From Deltaproteobacteria bacterium (GTDB taxonomy: Bacteria > Desulfobacterota > Desulfobacteria > Desulfobacterales > JAABPS01): DNA of 6,003 nucleotides. Below the pieces are notes generated by a model that was not told where the DNA came from, did no database searches, and was given only the letters and a program-made list of their open reading frames with translations. A program made the translations under genes and the position numbers. The stretch spans positions 1-6,003 of the forward strand of contig JAFDFT010000156.1 in assembly GCA_019309685.1 (NCBI GenBank), read 5' to 3'. Shown here one piece after another: positions 1 to 5,965 of the stretch; the stretch's first letter is position 1; every line of letters begins with the position of its first letter.

Positions 1-2
1 CC

Positions 3-503
3 GGCAGTGATGGTGTACTATTTCTTCCGTGGCTGAACGGTTCCATTGTCCCCGCTGAAGAACCGAATGTCCGGAGCGGATTTATGAATATTTCATTGAA
101 AACCGAACGCAGGCATCTGACACGTGCGATTATGGAAGGGATTGCGTATAATAACCGCTGGACCATGGAGCCGGCGGGAAAGTTTATTGGCCGCCCTATT
201 GAGCATTTCCGTTTTTCAGGAGGTGGGGCGCTATCGGATTTATGGGCACAGATTCACGCGGATGTACTGGGCGTGCCGATCCACCAGGTTGAAGATCCTG
301 TTAACGCAACAGTTCGTGGTACAGCAATGCTTGCATTTATTACACTGGGATATCTATCTATTGAAGACGTATCCGGACTTGTTAAGATTAAGAAGGTCTT
401 TGAGCCGGATGAATCCAATCGGGAAGTATATGATAAGATGTATACGCAGTATCGTGAGGTTTTTAAAAGAAACAAAAAGGTGTTTGATGCATTAAACGGT
501 TGA
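3..503 (+). CDS. FGGY-family carbohydrate kinase, C-terminal part (partial, 5' end outside window)
   Basis: The reading frame is open from the left edge (codons begin at base 3) and ends at TGA 501-503, leaving 166 residues of a protein that would normally be about 500. What is seen: an N-proximal 'LFLPWLNGS' stretch followed by 'EPNVRSGF', matching the start of the FGGY C-terminal domain in xylulokinase-like enzymes. It is followed by the helix 'RAIMEGIAYNN' and the ATP-binding-lobe signature 'SGGGALSDLWAQI' with 'ADVLGVPI' (about residues 72-92 of the fragment), then 'ATVRGTAMLAF', where the family has an Ala/Gly-rich helix. Known for the family: ATP-dependent phosphorylation of sugars or polyols in the cytoplasm. 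The substrate-determining N-terminal domain is missing, so xylulose, glycerol and other substrates cannot be told apart. The ATG at 84 is internal, not the start. No terminator hairpin is visible after the stop. Confidence 0.88.
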   Translation, partial: GSDGVLFLPWLNGSIVPAEEPNVRSGFMNISLKTERRHLTRAIMEGIAYNNRWTMEPAGKFIGRPIEHFRFSGGGALSDLWAQIHADVLGVPIHQVEDPVNATVRGTAMLAFITLGYLSIEDVSGLVKIKKVFEPDESNREVYDKMYTQYREVFKRNKKVFDALNG

Positions 504-528
504 AAAACATGCCGTGGGTTATTATAAA
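500..528 (+). promoter_or_regulatory. Candidate sigma70 promoter for the PLP enzyme gene
   Basis: TTGAAA (500-505) and TATAAA (523-528) are separated by 17 bases, each one mismatch from consensus. The -35 box overlaps the kinase stop codon. A start near 535 would give a leader of about 40 bases before the ATG at 577. This suggests the downstream gene can be transcribed independently of the kinase. The call rests on sequence match only. Confidence 0.5.
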
Positions 529-563
529 AGACAATACTAGATTGTAAAAGAAAATTCACTTTT

Positions 564-570
564 AAAGGAG
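564..570 (+). promoter_or_regulatory. Shine-Dalgarno site of the PLP enzyme gene
   Basis: AAAGGAG lies 6 bases before the ATG at 577, which fixes that codon as the start. Confidence 0.8.
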
Positions 571-576
571 AAAATC

Positions 577-1995
577 ATGTCAGATCAAAAACCTGAAGAA
601 AAAGATATAGATCCCAACAAACCCTACAAAGGGCGTTTTGAAAGTTATCACAGCATTCCGGAAAAGGGGCGTGATAAAAAAAGTCTTATAAATGAATTAT
701 CAACTATGGCAAATGAAGAAAATGAAAAATGGAAAACAGGACAGGTGTCCGGAACCTTTTATCATGCTGGAGACGAGCATCGGAAATTTTTAAATGAGGC
801 TTTTTCATTTTTTTCCCATGTCAATACCCTGCAGTTTGATCTCTGTCCGAGTATGTTTAAAATGGAAAGTGAAATCATTTCCATGACAGCCAAAATGCTA
901 AATTGTGACGCGGTTAAGGAGCAGAATCCGGAAGATGAGGTTTGCGGAACAGTTACTTCCGGCGGCAGCGAAAGTATCATGATGGCCATGAAGGTGTATA
1001 GAGACTGGGGCCGTGCAGAGAAAAACATATCCGCGCCGGAGATCATCATGCCGGATACAGCCCATCCGGCGTTTGATAAATCAGGAAATTACTTTGGGAT
1101 AAAGATGGTCCATATCCCCGTTTCAGAGCCTGATTTTCGTGTTGACCCGAAAGCGGTTGAGGCGGCGATCAATAAAAATACTGTGGCCATAGTCGGCAGT
1201 GCCGGAAATTATCCTTACGGTCTCATCGACCCGCTGGAACAGTTGTCTGATATCGCGCTAAAACACAGCATTGGATTTCATGTGGACGGCTGTTTGGGTG
1301 GATTTATTTTACCCTGGATCGAGAAACTGGGATACAGCATTCCGACGTTTGATTTTCGCCTGTCGGGTTTGACCTCCATGTCAGCTGACACCCATAAGTA
1401 TGGTTTTGGGCTGAAAGGAACGTCTGTTGTTTTGTACCGAAACAATACACTGCGCCGCTATCAATATTTTAATGTCCCGGATTGGGCCGGCGGGATGTAT
1501 GCCTCACCAACGGGTGCGGGAAGCAGATCGGGCGGTTTAACCGCAGCTACCTGGAGTTCTCTTGTGTACATGGGCGAGGAAGGATATTTGAAGGGAGCTA
1601 AGGGCATTATGGATGTGGCTGACAAGATTAAAGAAGCCGTTCAAGGCATTCCGGAATTGATACTTATTGGCGAGCCGACATTTGTGGTCAGCTTCCGTTC
1701 AGAAGAAGTGGATATATACCACGTAAACGATTTTATGAAGACAAAAGGCTGGCGGTTCAATTGCCTGCAGTTACCCCCTGCCATGCATTTTTGCGTGACA
1801 ATGCCTCAAACCGCTGTTCCTGATATTGCTGAACCAATGGCCAGCGATTTGAAAGAGGGGGTTGAATACGCTAAATCCAAGGCTGGAACAGTCGCTCAGA
1901 CCACTGCTCTATACGGCCTGGCAGGCACGCTTGAGGGGAATGAGCAGGTTACAGAGCTTGTGTTCGGATATTTTGATTATTTATATGCTGTATGA
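577..1995 (+). CDS. PLP-dependent sphingosine-1-phosphate-lyase-like / group II decarboxylase-family protein
   Basis: A 472-residue soluble protein (no signal or membrane helix) of the fold-type I PLP family that holds glutamate decarboxylases and sphingosine-1-phosphate lyases. Seen in order: 'VSGTFYHAGDE' (57-67), 'TSGGSESIMMA' (127-137, cofactor phosphate region), 'DTAHPAFDK' (160-168, His163 expected to stack on the cofactor), 'HVDGCLGGF' (235-243, Asp237 for the pyridine nitrogen), and 'SADTHKYGFGLKG' (269-281). In the last motif Lys274 should form the Schiff base, and Lys280, six residues on, matches the second lysine of S1P lyases. Asn83 matches the lyase phosphate-site Asn, but the His expected at residue 86 is Gln. 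Known for the family: cleavage of phosphorylated long-chain bases to an aldehyde and phosphoethanolamine, or amino-acid decarboxylation. The exact substrate is not determined. From memory, close bacterial relatives are often labelled 'aspartate aminotransferase family'. An AAAGGAG site supports the start. The gene ends facing the TRIC gene, 41 bases away, with no clear terminator between them. Confidence 0.88.
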   Translation: MSDQKPEEKDIDPNKPYKGRFESYHSIPEKGRDKKSLINELSTMANEENEKWKTGQVSGTFYHAGDEHRKFLNEAFSFFSHVNTLQFDLCPSMFKMESEIISMTAKMLNCDAVKEQNPEDEVCGTVTSGGSESIMMAMKVYRDWGRAEKNISAPEIIMPDTAHPAFDKSGNYFGIKMVHIPVSEPDFRVDPKAVEAAINKNTVAIVGSAGNYPYGLIDPLEQLSDIALKHSIGFHVDGCLGGFILPWIEKLGYSIPTFDFRLSGLTSMSADTHKYGFGLKGTSVVLYRNNTLRRYQYFNVPDWAGGMYASPTGAGSRSGGLTAATWSSLVYMGEEGYLKGAKGIMDVADKIKEAVQGIPELILIGEPTFVVSFRSEEVDIYHVNDFMKTKGWRFNCLQLPPAMHFCVTMPQTAVPDIAEPMASDLKEGVEYAKSKAGTVAQTTALYGLAGTLEGNEQVTELVFGYFDYLYAV

Positions 1996-2036
1996 GAGCC
2001 ATATTTAAGACTATTAACGTTTTGATATTCGATAGA

Positions 2037-2666
2037 TCAATCCTTATGAGCGATGAAGATCGGAAGTGAGATCATCCACCGGATCGCGGAGAGTCTTAAG
2101 GCAAGTGTCACAGCGACTGAGGTGATAACGGCTATATTTTGATTTTGAACAATCATTAGAACAACTGAGAAAGTAACCGCGCCGCAAAGAGAGGCAGTGG
2201 CATAAATCTCACGACGCAGAATCAGCGGGATCTCTCCGGATAATACATCCCGGATCATACCGCCGACAACACCGGTCATAACGCCCATAACCACGGCAAT
2301 GCTTGCTGGTGCTCCCAGATCAAGTGCTTTTTTTGTCCCTATTACTGTAAATACGGCCAGTCCGAAGGCGTCAAACACTGAAAGAAGCTTGTTTGGCAGT
2401 TTGAAGAATCGAACCAGGAGAAATGTGGTGATGGCAGTGGTTACGGCCATCAGGAGATAAACAGGAGATGAAACCCAGAAAACGGGATACGCGCCTAATA
2501 TCAGATCTCTGAGCGTTCCTCCTCCCAATGCTGTGACAGTTGCCAGGACAACGACTCCAAAAAGATCCATGTGTTTTCTTCCGGCAGCCAGTGAGCCTGT
2601 AACCGCAAAGACTGAAGTGCCAAAAAGATCTAATATAAATATCAGGGTTTGAATTTCAGTGTTCAT
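2037..2666 (-). CDS. TRIC / UPF0126 family membrane protein (YicG-like)
   Basis: A 209-residue protein from ATG at 2666, or 215 from an in-frame TTG at 2684. It is almost entirely hydrophobic, with about seven membrane helices arranged as two related three-helix repeats plus a last helix. Repeat one carries 'AGRKHMDLFGV' and 'GGGTLRD' (48-54). Repeat two carries 'GTKKALDLGAP' and 'GGMIRD' (135-140). These paired Gly-rich/Arg-Asp motifs and the length are typical of UPF0126 proteins. Known for the family: prokaryotic homologues of trimeric intracellular cation channels, located in the inner membrane and permeable to monovalent cations; individual physiological roles are mostly unknown. The ATG is preferred because the mature family N-terminus begins just before 'ILDLFGTSVFA' and a promoter lies close upstream. 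No purine-rich RBS precedes either start, so the choice is uncertain. The gene converges on the PLP enzyme gene and has no recognisable partner. Confidence 0.9.
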   Translation of the reverse strand: MNTEIQTLIFILDLFGTSVFAVTGSLAAGRKHMDLFGVVVLATVTALGGGTLRDLILGAYPVFWVSSPVYLLMAVTTAITTFLLVRFFKLPNKLLSVFDAFGLAVFTVIGTKKALDLGAPASIAVVMGVMTGVVGGMIRDVLSGEIPLILRREIYATASLCGAVTFSVVLMIVQNQNIAVITSVAVTLALRLSAIRWMISLPIFIAHKD

Positions 2667-2700
2667 AAAACCAAGAGAGAGCAAAAAGGTTCCAAACCAT
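2656..2700 (-). other. Possible 14-codon leader ORF overlapping the TRIC gene start
   Basis: On the minus strand an ATG at 2700, preceded 6 bases upstream by AAAAAGGA, opens a 14-residue frame (MVWNLFALSWFYEH) ending with TGA at 2656-2658. That stop lies just inside the TRIC gene, overlapping its ATG at 2666 by a few bases in another frame. It is the best RBS-start pair in this region, whereas the TRIC ATG has none. Translational coupling is the natural reading. If the candidate promoter at 2715-2743 is used, the transcript would start about 8 bases before this ATG and lose part of the RBS, which argues against it. Confidence 0.25.
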
Positions 2701-2714
2701 GTGCCATCCTTTTT

Positions 2715-2743
2715 ATGTTAGATTGCACGGAAAAAGTTATCAA
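2715..2743 (-). promoter_or_regulatory. Candidate sigma70 promoter for the TRIC gene
   Basis: Reading the minus strand, TTGATA (2743-2738) and TAACAT (2720-2715) are 17 bases apart. The -35 is one mismatch from consensus and the -10 two. Transcription would start near 2708, about 40 bases before the ATG at 2666. Sequence match only. Confidence 0.4.
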
Positions 2744-2828
2744 TTTTGGAAAATATTATTATTACAGTTCTTTCTTTACAACAAACCCTATCTTTTCTAA
2801 CGTATACGACTATTGAGTGTGATGATAT

Positions 2829-3034
2829 TTATCCGAATACTTTATAGGTGTTTTTTCCACGACGCTTAGCGTCATACATGGCGCTATCGGATTTTTTCAG
2901 CAATATTTCGGCAGTTTCTTCACCAACCGAAAAAATGCCGATGCCAATACTGGCAGTAATTTTGATTTGTTTATTTCCTTTTCAAGTGCATTTCCTTTTT
3001 GAAGCAATTCCTCATACGTCGGTTTTTTAGACAT
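2829..3034 (-). pseudogene. Remnant of a sensor/diguanylate cyclase gene, internally deleted (N-terminus fused out of frame to GGDEF C-terminus)
   Basis: The minus-strand ATG at 3034 has a GAGGAG site 8 bases upstream and begins 'MSKKPTYEELLQK...LEKE', a coiled-coil-like start common to PAS-containing sensor kinases and diguanylate cyclases in Desulfobacterota (recalled from family knowledge). After about 25 codons the homology jumps to a different frame: 'IKITASIGIGIFS', then 'AEILLKKSDSAMYDAKRRGKN', then 'TYKVFG' and TAA at 2829-2831. This is the classic final beta-strand and helix of a GGDEF domain. The two frames differ by one base and meet at about 2960-2973. The whole middle, including any PAS modules and the GG[DE]EF active site, is gone, so no cyclase activity is possible. 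Read straight from the ATG, the frame gives only a 45-residue peptide ending at TGA 2897-2899. The intact RBS and start suggest a fairly recent deletion. Confidence 0.8.
2973..2999. repeat. 10-bp direct repeat next to the deletion junction
   Basis: ATTTCCTTTT occurs at 2973-2982 and again at 2990-2999 (plus strand), a 17-base offset. It sits just on the N-terminal side of the point where the GGDEF remnant changes frame. It may reflect slippage or repair at the deletion; the AT-rich composition also makes chance possible. Confidence 0.4.
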
Positions 3035-3042
3035 CGAAGGGT

Positions 3043-3048
3043 CTCCTC
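3043..3048 (-). promoter_or_regulatory. Shine-Dalgarno site of the GGDEF remnant
   Basis: On the minus strand GAGGAG lies 8 bases before the ATG at 3034. It shows that the original gene start has survived although the body of the gene is deleted. Confidence 0.7.
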
Positions 3049-3092
3049 AAAGCAAGAAAATATAAGCGTGTGTAAAAATATTAATTTTGTCA

Positions 3093-3121
3093 CATATATA
3101 CAAATCAATTCATTTTATCAA
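3093..3121 (-). promoter_or_regulatory. Candidate promoter of the GGDEF remnant gene
   Basis: On the minus strand TTGATA (3121-3116) and TATATG (3098-3093) are 17 bases apart, about 60 bases before the remnant's ATG at 3034. The region is AT-rich, so such matches are partly expected by chance. Confidence 0.3.
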
Positions 3122-3211
3122 GAAAGGTTTGAAATAACAATGTTACACACTGTTTGATTGAGGATATGTGTTATTGTATGGTTTCCAGATTCATCCTTTG
3201 GAATCAAAAAA

Positions 3212-3283
3212 ATGAGTGTCAAAAAACAGTGTGAAGATGACCAGAGGCAGGCGTTTAAAGATGCAACCCTTGCGTTTTTATGA
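3212..3283 (+). other. Mini-ORF of 23 codons, possible gene remnant
   Basis: ATG at 3212 reads MSVKKQCEDDQRQAFKDATLAFL to TGA at 3281-3283. The composition (Lys, Asp, Glu, Gln with a hydrophobic end) looks more protein-like than most chance frames. The same frame continues after the TGA for 19 more sense codons, to TAA at 3341-3343. No good Shine-Dalgarno precedes it (GGAA only). It could be the broken start of a lost gene, a small peptide gene, or chance; I do not recognise it. Confidence 0.2.
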
Positions 3284-3295
3284 AAAGACTTTTTC

Positions 3296-3339
3296 GATGG
3301 GGAGAAAACAGTTAAGGCTGAGTTGTTTTCCTCCCCATC
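3296..3339 (-). terminator. Hairpin, probable terminator of the hydratase/dehydrogenase gene
   Basis: GATGGGGAGAAAACA (3296-3310) pairs with TGTTTTCCTCCCCATC (3324-3339): 15 pairs with one bulged base and a 13-base loop. It begins 28 bases beyond the stop codon of the minus-strand gene ending at 3368. The minus-strand exit side is GAAAAAGTCTTTTC, so the U-tract is delayed and short. On the plus strand the exit side is TTAAAGGTTTGTTTT. It is well placed for the gene end but not a textbook intrinsic terminator. Confidence 0.6.
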
Positions 3340-3367
3340 TTAAAGGTTTGTTTTAAGGATGACGAGA

Positions 3368-5446
3368 CTAAAAATCTTTGAATTGCTTGCCTTCTTTTAC
3401 CAATTTTTCTAACAGCGGGGCAGGTTTCCATTCATCACCAAATTGATTGTTAAACTTTTTAAGCGTTTCAAGAATTTTATCCAGTCCGATCAGGTCTGCC
3501 CAGAACATTGGTCCGCCAAGATATATGGGCCAGCCGTAGCCGTTTAACCAGATCACATCGATATCGCTTGCCCGGGTTGCGATGCCTTCCTCCAGAATCT
3601 TGGCCCCTTCATTTACGATAGGGTAAATGGATCTTTCAATGATCTCTTCATCGGATATTTCTCTTCTGTTGATGTTTTTCTTTTCAGAAAATTCAATGAT
3701 TAGTTTTTCCACTTCAGAATCCCAGATTGGTTCACGGCTTCCTTTTTTGTATGTGTAGTAACCGGCTCCGGTTTTTTGTCCCCGCCTGTCTTTTTCGCAC
3801 AGGATCTCCCGTATGGTGGACCCGGTGGATGTTTCTTTGCTCCATCCAATATCGAGTCCAATCAAATCTCGGAGGACAAATGGTCCCATTGGAAACCCGA
3901 AATCGTAAAGCACTTTATCGACCTGCGGGGGCATGGCACCTTCCAGGGCTAGGCTGTCCGTTTCGCGTGTGCGCTGCGAAAACATCCGGTTTCCGACAAA
4001 ACCGTGACACACGCCAACGAGGACGGCTATCTTGTTTATTCTTTTTGCGAGTGACATTGATGTGGCAATAACACTTTTAGATGTTTTGTCGCCACGTACC
4101 ATTTCAAGCAGCCGCATGACATTTGCAGGGCTGAAAAAGTGAAGCCCCAGAACACTTTCCGGACGGGTGGTCTGATCGGCAATTTCGTTAATGTTGAGAA
4201 AAGATGTATTGGATGCCAAGATGGCATCTTTTTTACATATGTTGTCAAGCTTACTGAAAATTTCTTTTTTCAAATCCATATTTTCGAAAACAGCTTCAAT
4301 GACAATATCCGCTTCAGAAAAATCATCCATGGACAGGGTGCCTGTGATCATGGACATTCGTTCCTCAACCTGTTCCTGCGTAAAACGACCTCTGGCGGCC
4401 GATATTTCATAATTTTTTCGTATGATGCCAATTCCGCGATCCAGGGCTTCCTGTGTAACTTCAAGTAAGGTTACCGGGATGCCGGCATTAATGAAATTCA
4501 TGGCGATTCCTCCCCCCATTGTGCCTGCTCCAAGAACGGCTGCCTTATTTATTTCAAACTGGGGTGTATCTTTAGGAATGTCCGGTATCTTATTGGCCTG
4601 TCGCTCAGCAAAAAAGGCATATCGTTGTGCAGCTGACTGTGTACCTGCCATCAGTTCTTCGAATAACTTCCGTTCGTATTTAACGCCATCGGCAAATGAC
4701 ATGTTTACGGATGCTTCAACAGCCTTTACACAGGCTTCCGGTGCTTCAAAACCGCGTGTTTTTCGTGCAATGGATTTTCGAAAATTGTCAAAAATTTCAG
4801 CATTTCCCGTTGCTGCCTCAACTTTTTCATTCATTTCACTGACTTTTTTCAGAGGCCTGCCTTCTGCAAGCACTTTTTTTGCGAATTCGATTGCACCTGC
4901 TTCCAGATCGCCTTCAATGATTTCATCGATCAAGCCGTCTGCAAGGGATTCTTTGGCGTCAATCGGATCTCCAATTGCGATCATTTTAAGGGCTTTTTCA
5001 GGCCCGACGATACGAGGTAATCTTTGTGTTCCTGCAGCACCCGGGATCAGGCCGATTTTGACCTCAGGCTGGCCGAATTTTGCTGATGCCACTGCTACCC
5101 TGAAATGGCAGGCCATGGAGACCTCTAAGCCTCCGCCCAAAGCTGTCCCGTGAATGGCCGGAATGACCGGTTTGGTGCTGTTTTCAATCGTATCAAGAAC
5201 AATGTTCAACCCCGGCTCTTTCGCGGGCTTGCCGAATTCGGTGATATCGGCACCGGCAATAAACGTGCGCCCTTTGCAGAGAATGACGATGCCTTTTACA
5301 CTATCATCCTTGATCGCCGCTGTGATGCCGTCGGCAAGCCCCTTTCGCACTTTTACTCCAAGGGCGTTTACGGGCGGATTGTCGACAGTGATGACGGCTA
5401 TTTCTCCGTGATTTTCCAAACTGACCACATCTGTTATTGCAACCAT
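3368..5446 (-). CDS. Bifunctional enoyl-CoA hydratase / 3-hydroxyacyl-CoA dehydrogenase (FadB/FadJ-like)
   Basis: A 692-residue cytoplasmic enzyme for two consecutive beta-oxidation steps: hydration of trans-2-enoyl-CoA, then NAD-dependent oxidation to 3-ketoacyl-CoA. Residues 1 to about 190 form the crotonase domain, with oxyanion-hole segments 'FIAGADI' (62-68) and 'GTALGGGLE' (100-108). Glu108 and Glu128 ('FGQPEVKIGL') are 20 apart, like the two catalytic glutamates of E. coli FadB. A linker leads to the Rossmann domain: 'VLGAGTMGGGIA' (304-315, NAD site), 'SNTS' (412-415), and His436 ('GLHFFSP') with Glu448, 12 apart like the FadB dyad. 'GFVGNRM' (482-488) opens the first of two C-terminal helical repeats, the second holding 'NEGAKILEEGIATRASDID' (612-630). 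All expected catalytic residues are present. The start is fixed by AAGGAG 8 bases upstream. It is slightly shorter than FadB and resembles the stand-alone bifunctional proteins of Desulfobacterota and actinobacteria. No thiolase gene is visible beside it. The acyl-CoA chain length, and any isomerase activity, cannot be told from sequence. Confidence 0.95.
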   Translation of the reverse strand: MVAITDVVSLENHGEIAVITVDNPPVNALGVKVRKGLADGITAAIKDDSVKGIVILCKGRTFIAGADITEFGKPAKEPGLNIVLDTIENSTKPVIPAIHGTALGGGLEVSMACHFRVAVASAKFGQPEVKIGLIPGAAGTQRLPRIVGPEKALKMIAIGDPIDAKESLADGLIDEIIEGDLEAGAIEFAKKVLAEGRPLKKVSEMNEKVEAATGNAEIFDNFRKSIARKTRGFEAPEACVKAVEASVNMSFADGVKYERKLFEELMAGTQSAAQRYAFFAERQANKIPDIPKDTPQFEINKAAVLGAGTMGGGIAMNFINAGIPVTLLEVTQEALDRGIGIIRKNYEISAARGRFTQEQVEERMSMITGTLSMDDFSEADIVIEAVFENMDLKKEIFSKLDNICKKDAILASNTSFLNINEIADQTTRPESVLGLHFFSPANVMRLLEMVRGDKTSKSVIATSMSLAKRINKIAVLVGVCHGFVGNRMFSQRTRETDSLALEGAMPPQVDKVLYDFGFPMGPFVLRDLIGLDIGWSKETSTGSTIREILCEKDRRGQKTGAGYYTYKKGSREPIWDSEVEKLIIEFSEKKNINRREISDEEIIERSIYPIVNEGAKILEEGIATRASDIDVIWLNGYGWPIYLGGPMFWADLIGLDKILETLKKFNNQFGDEWKPAPLLEKLVKEGKQFKDF

Positions 5447-5454
5447 TTTACAAT

Positions 5455-5460
5455 CTCCTT
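5455..5460 (-). promoter_or_regulatory. Shine-Dalgarno site of the hydratase/dehydrogenase gene
   Basis: On the minus strand AAGGAG lies 8 bases before the ATG at 5446 and decides that start. Confidence 0.8.
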
Positions 5461-5506
5461 ATTTTCATTTTACTGTTTTCAGTTTTGATTAATTAAAGTG
5501 AGCGTT

Positions 5507-5560
5507 TTGCATTTTACGATTTTTGGAGACGACCATAAATCAAAAATACGTTAAATGCAA
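5507..5560. repeat. Long imperfect inverted repeat upstream of the beta-oxidation gene
   Basis: The left arm (5507-5525, TTGCATTTTACG then ATTTTTG) pairs with the right arm (5541-5560, CAAAAATA then CGTTAAATGCAA). That is 18 matching positions with one mismatch and one bulge, around a 15-base loop. It sits 61 bases upstream of the hydratase/dehydrogenase ATG and 28 bases beyond the stop of the preceding gene. There is no U-tract on either side, so it is a poor intrinsic terminator. It could be a paired operator or an RNA hairpin in the leader. No clear promoter was recognised in 5461-5587. Confidence 0.65.
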
Positions 5561-5587
5561 CTAGGCAGTTTTGTGCATTGATAGCTT

Positions 5588-5965
5588 TTAGTGGTTGATT
5601 TTATTCCAATCCTGGCCTTTCTTCATATCCGGAATCAAATTTATGAGTTCCTTTAACTTTGCCTTGCTGATAAAGTCCATCTCTTTTCTTCTGAGTCTTT
5701 GCAAATGGCTCAGGATATCTTTTTTGTGTTTTTCAAAATAATGGCTTTGATAACCGCTGTTCGTAATCATTTTAAGATACCGTTTTACAGTATCGTAATC
5801 GCCGTTTTCCAACAGCGGATAAAGTGATATTTCTGCAATTGTAAATAGATAAAGTTCGTCGTATTTACCTTCAGAAGGTTTAAACTGAAACTTTATCCCG
5901 AGGTTTACATGTTCGTTTATAATACGTGTAAGTATCTGAGCCCTTTTACGTTCCACAGCTTTCAA
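5588..5965 (-). CDS. Hypothetical basic, helical protein (unrecognised)
   Basis: A 125-residue frame opening with TTG at 5965 directly after an in-frame TAA (5966-5968); a GTG at 5956 is the other early start. No Shine-Dalgarno site is convincing for either. The protein has no signal peptide or membrane helix. It looks largely alpha-helical, with a helix-turn-helix-like spacing such as 'LLENGDYDTVKRYLKMI' followed by a Lys/Arg-rich stretch 'KHKKDILSHLQRLRRK' and a polar C-terminus, and it is strongly basic towards the end. I do not recognise the family and suggest no function. Coding is supported by length and by the coherent amphipathic pattern. The unusual start and missing RBS leave open that it is the end of a larger gene broken by the TAA. 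It is followed, after 141 bases containing the inverted repeat, by the same-strand hydratase/dehydrogenase gene. Confidence 0.55.
   Translation of the reverse strand: MKAVERKRAQILTRIINEHVNLGIKFQFKPSEGKYDELYLFTIAEISLYPLLENGDYDTVKRYLKMITNSGYQSHYFEKHKKDILSHLQRLRRKEMDFISKAKLKELINLIPDMKKGQDWNKINH

Larger units (their letters stand above)
3035..3367. other. Gene-poor stretch between the GGDEF remnant and the beta-oxidation gene
   Basis: About 330 AT-rich bases with no convincing long coding region on either strand. It holds the RBS and a candidate promoter of the GGDEF remnant, an 8-bp inverted pair GTGTGTAA (near 3068) / TTACACAC (near 3144) around the promoter, a mini-ORF (3212-3283) and a strong hairpin (3296-3339). 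Confidence 0.6.

Noticed and set aside
124..559. Overlapping frames of 101-123 codons within the sugar kinase
   Set aside because: Shadows of the kinase frame, which carries the FGGY signature.
762..1049. 95-codon minus-strand frame
   Set aside because: Antisense to the conserved PLP-binding region of the 577-1995 gene.
1996..2036. Bidirectional terminator between the convergent PLP enzyme and TRIC genes
   Set aside because: I looked for a stem with flanking T-runs in this 41-base gap and found no convincing hairpin.
2848..3030. 60-codon plus-strand frame
   Set aside because: It is the antisense of the GGDEF remnant, whose minus-strand reading has clear family motifs.
3121..3185. Weak hairpin AATAACA / TGTTATT
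   Set aside because: Only 7 pairs with a loop of about 28 bases in AT-rich DNA; expected by chance.
3727..4468. Several plus- and minus-strand open frames of 70-114 codons
   Set aside because: All are inside the hydratase/dehydrogenase gene in other frames, without RBS or recognisable motifs.
4422..5153. Long open frame (243 codons) on the plus strand
   Set aside because: It lies wholly antisense to the well-supported crotonase and NAD-binding domains; Ser/Ala/Pro-rich composition is typical of a reverse-strand shadow.
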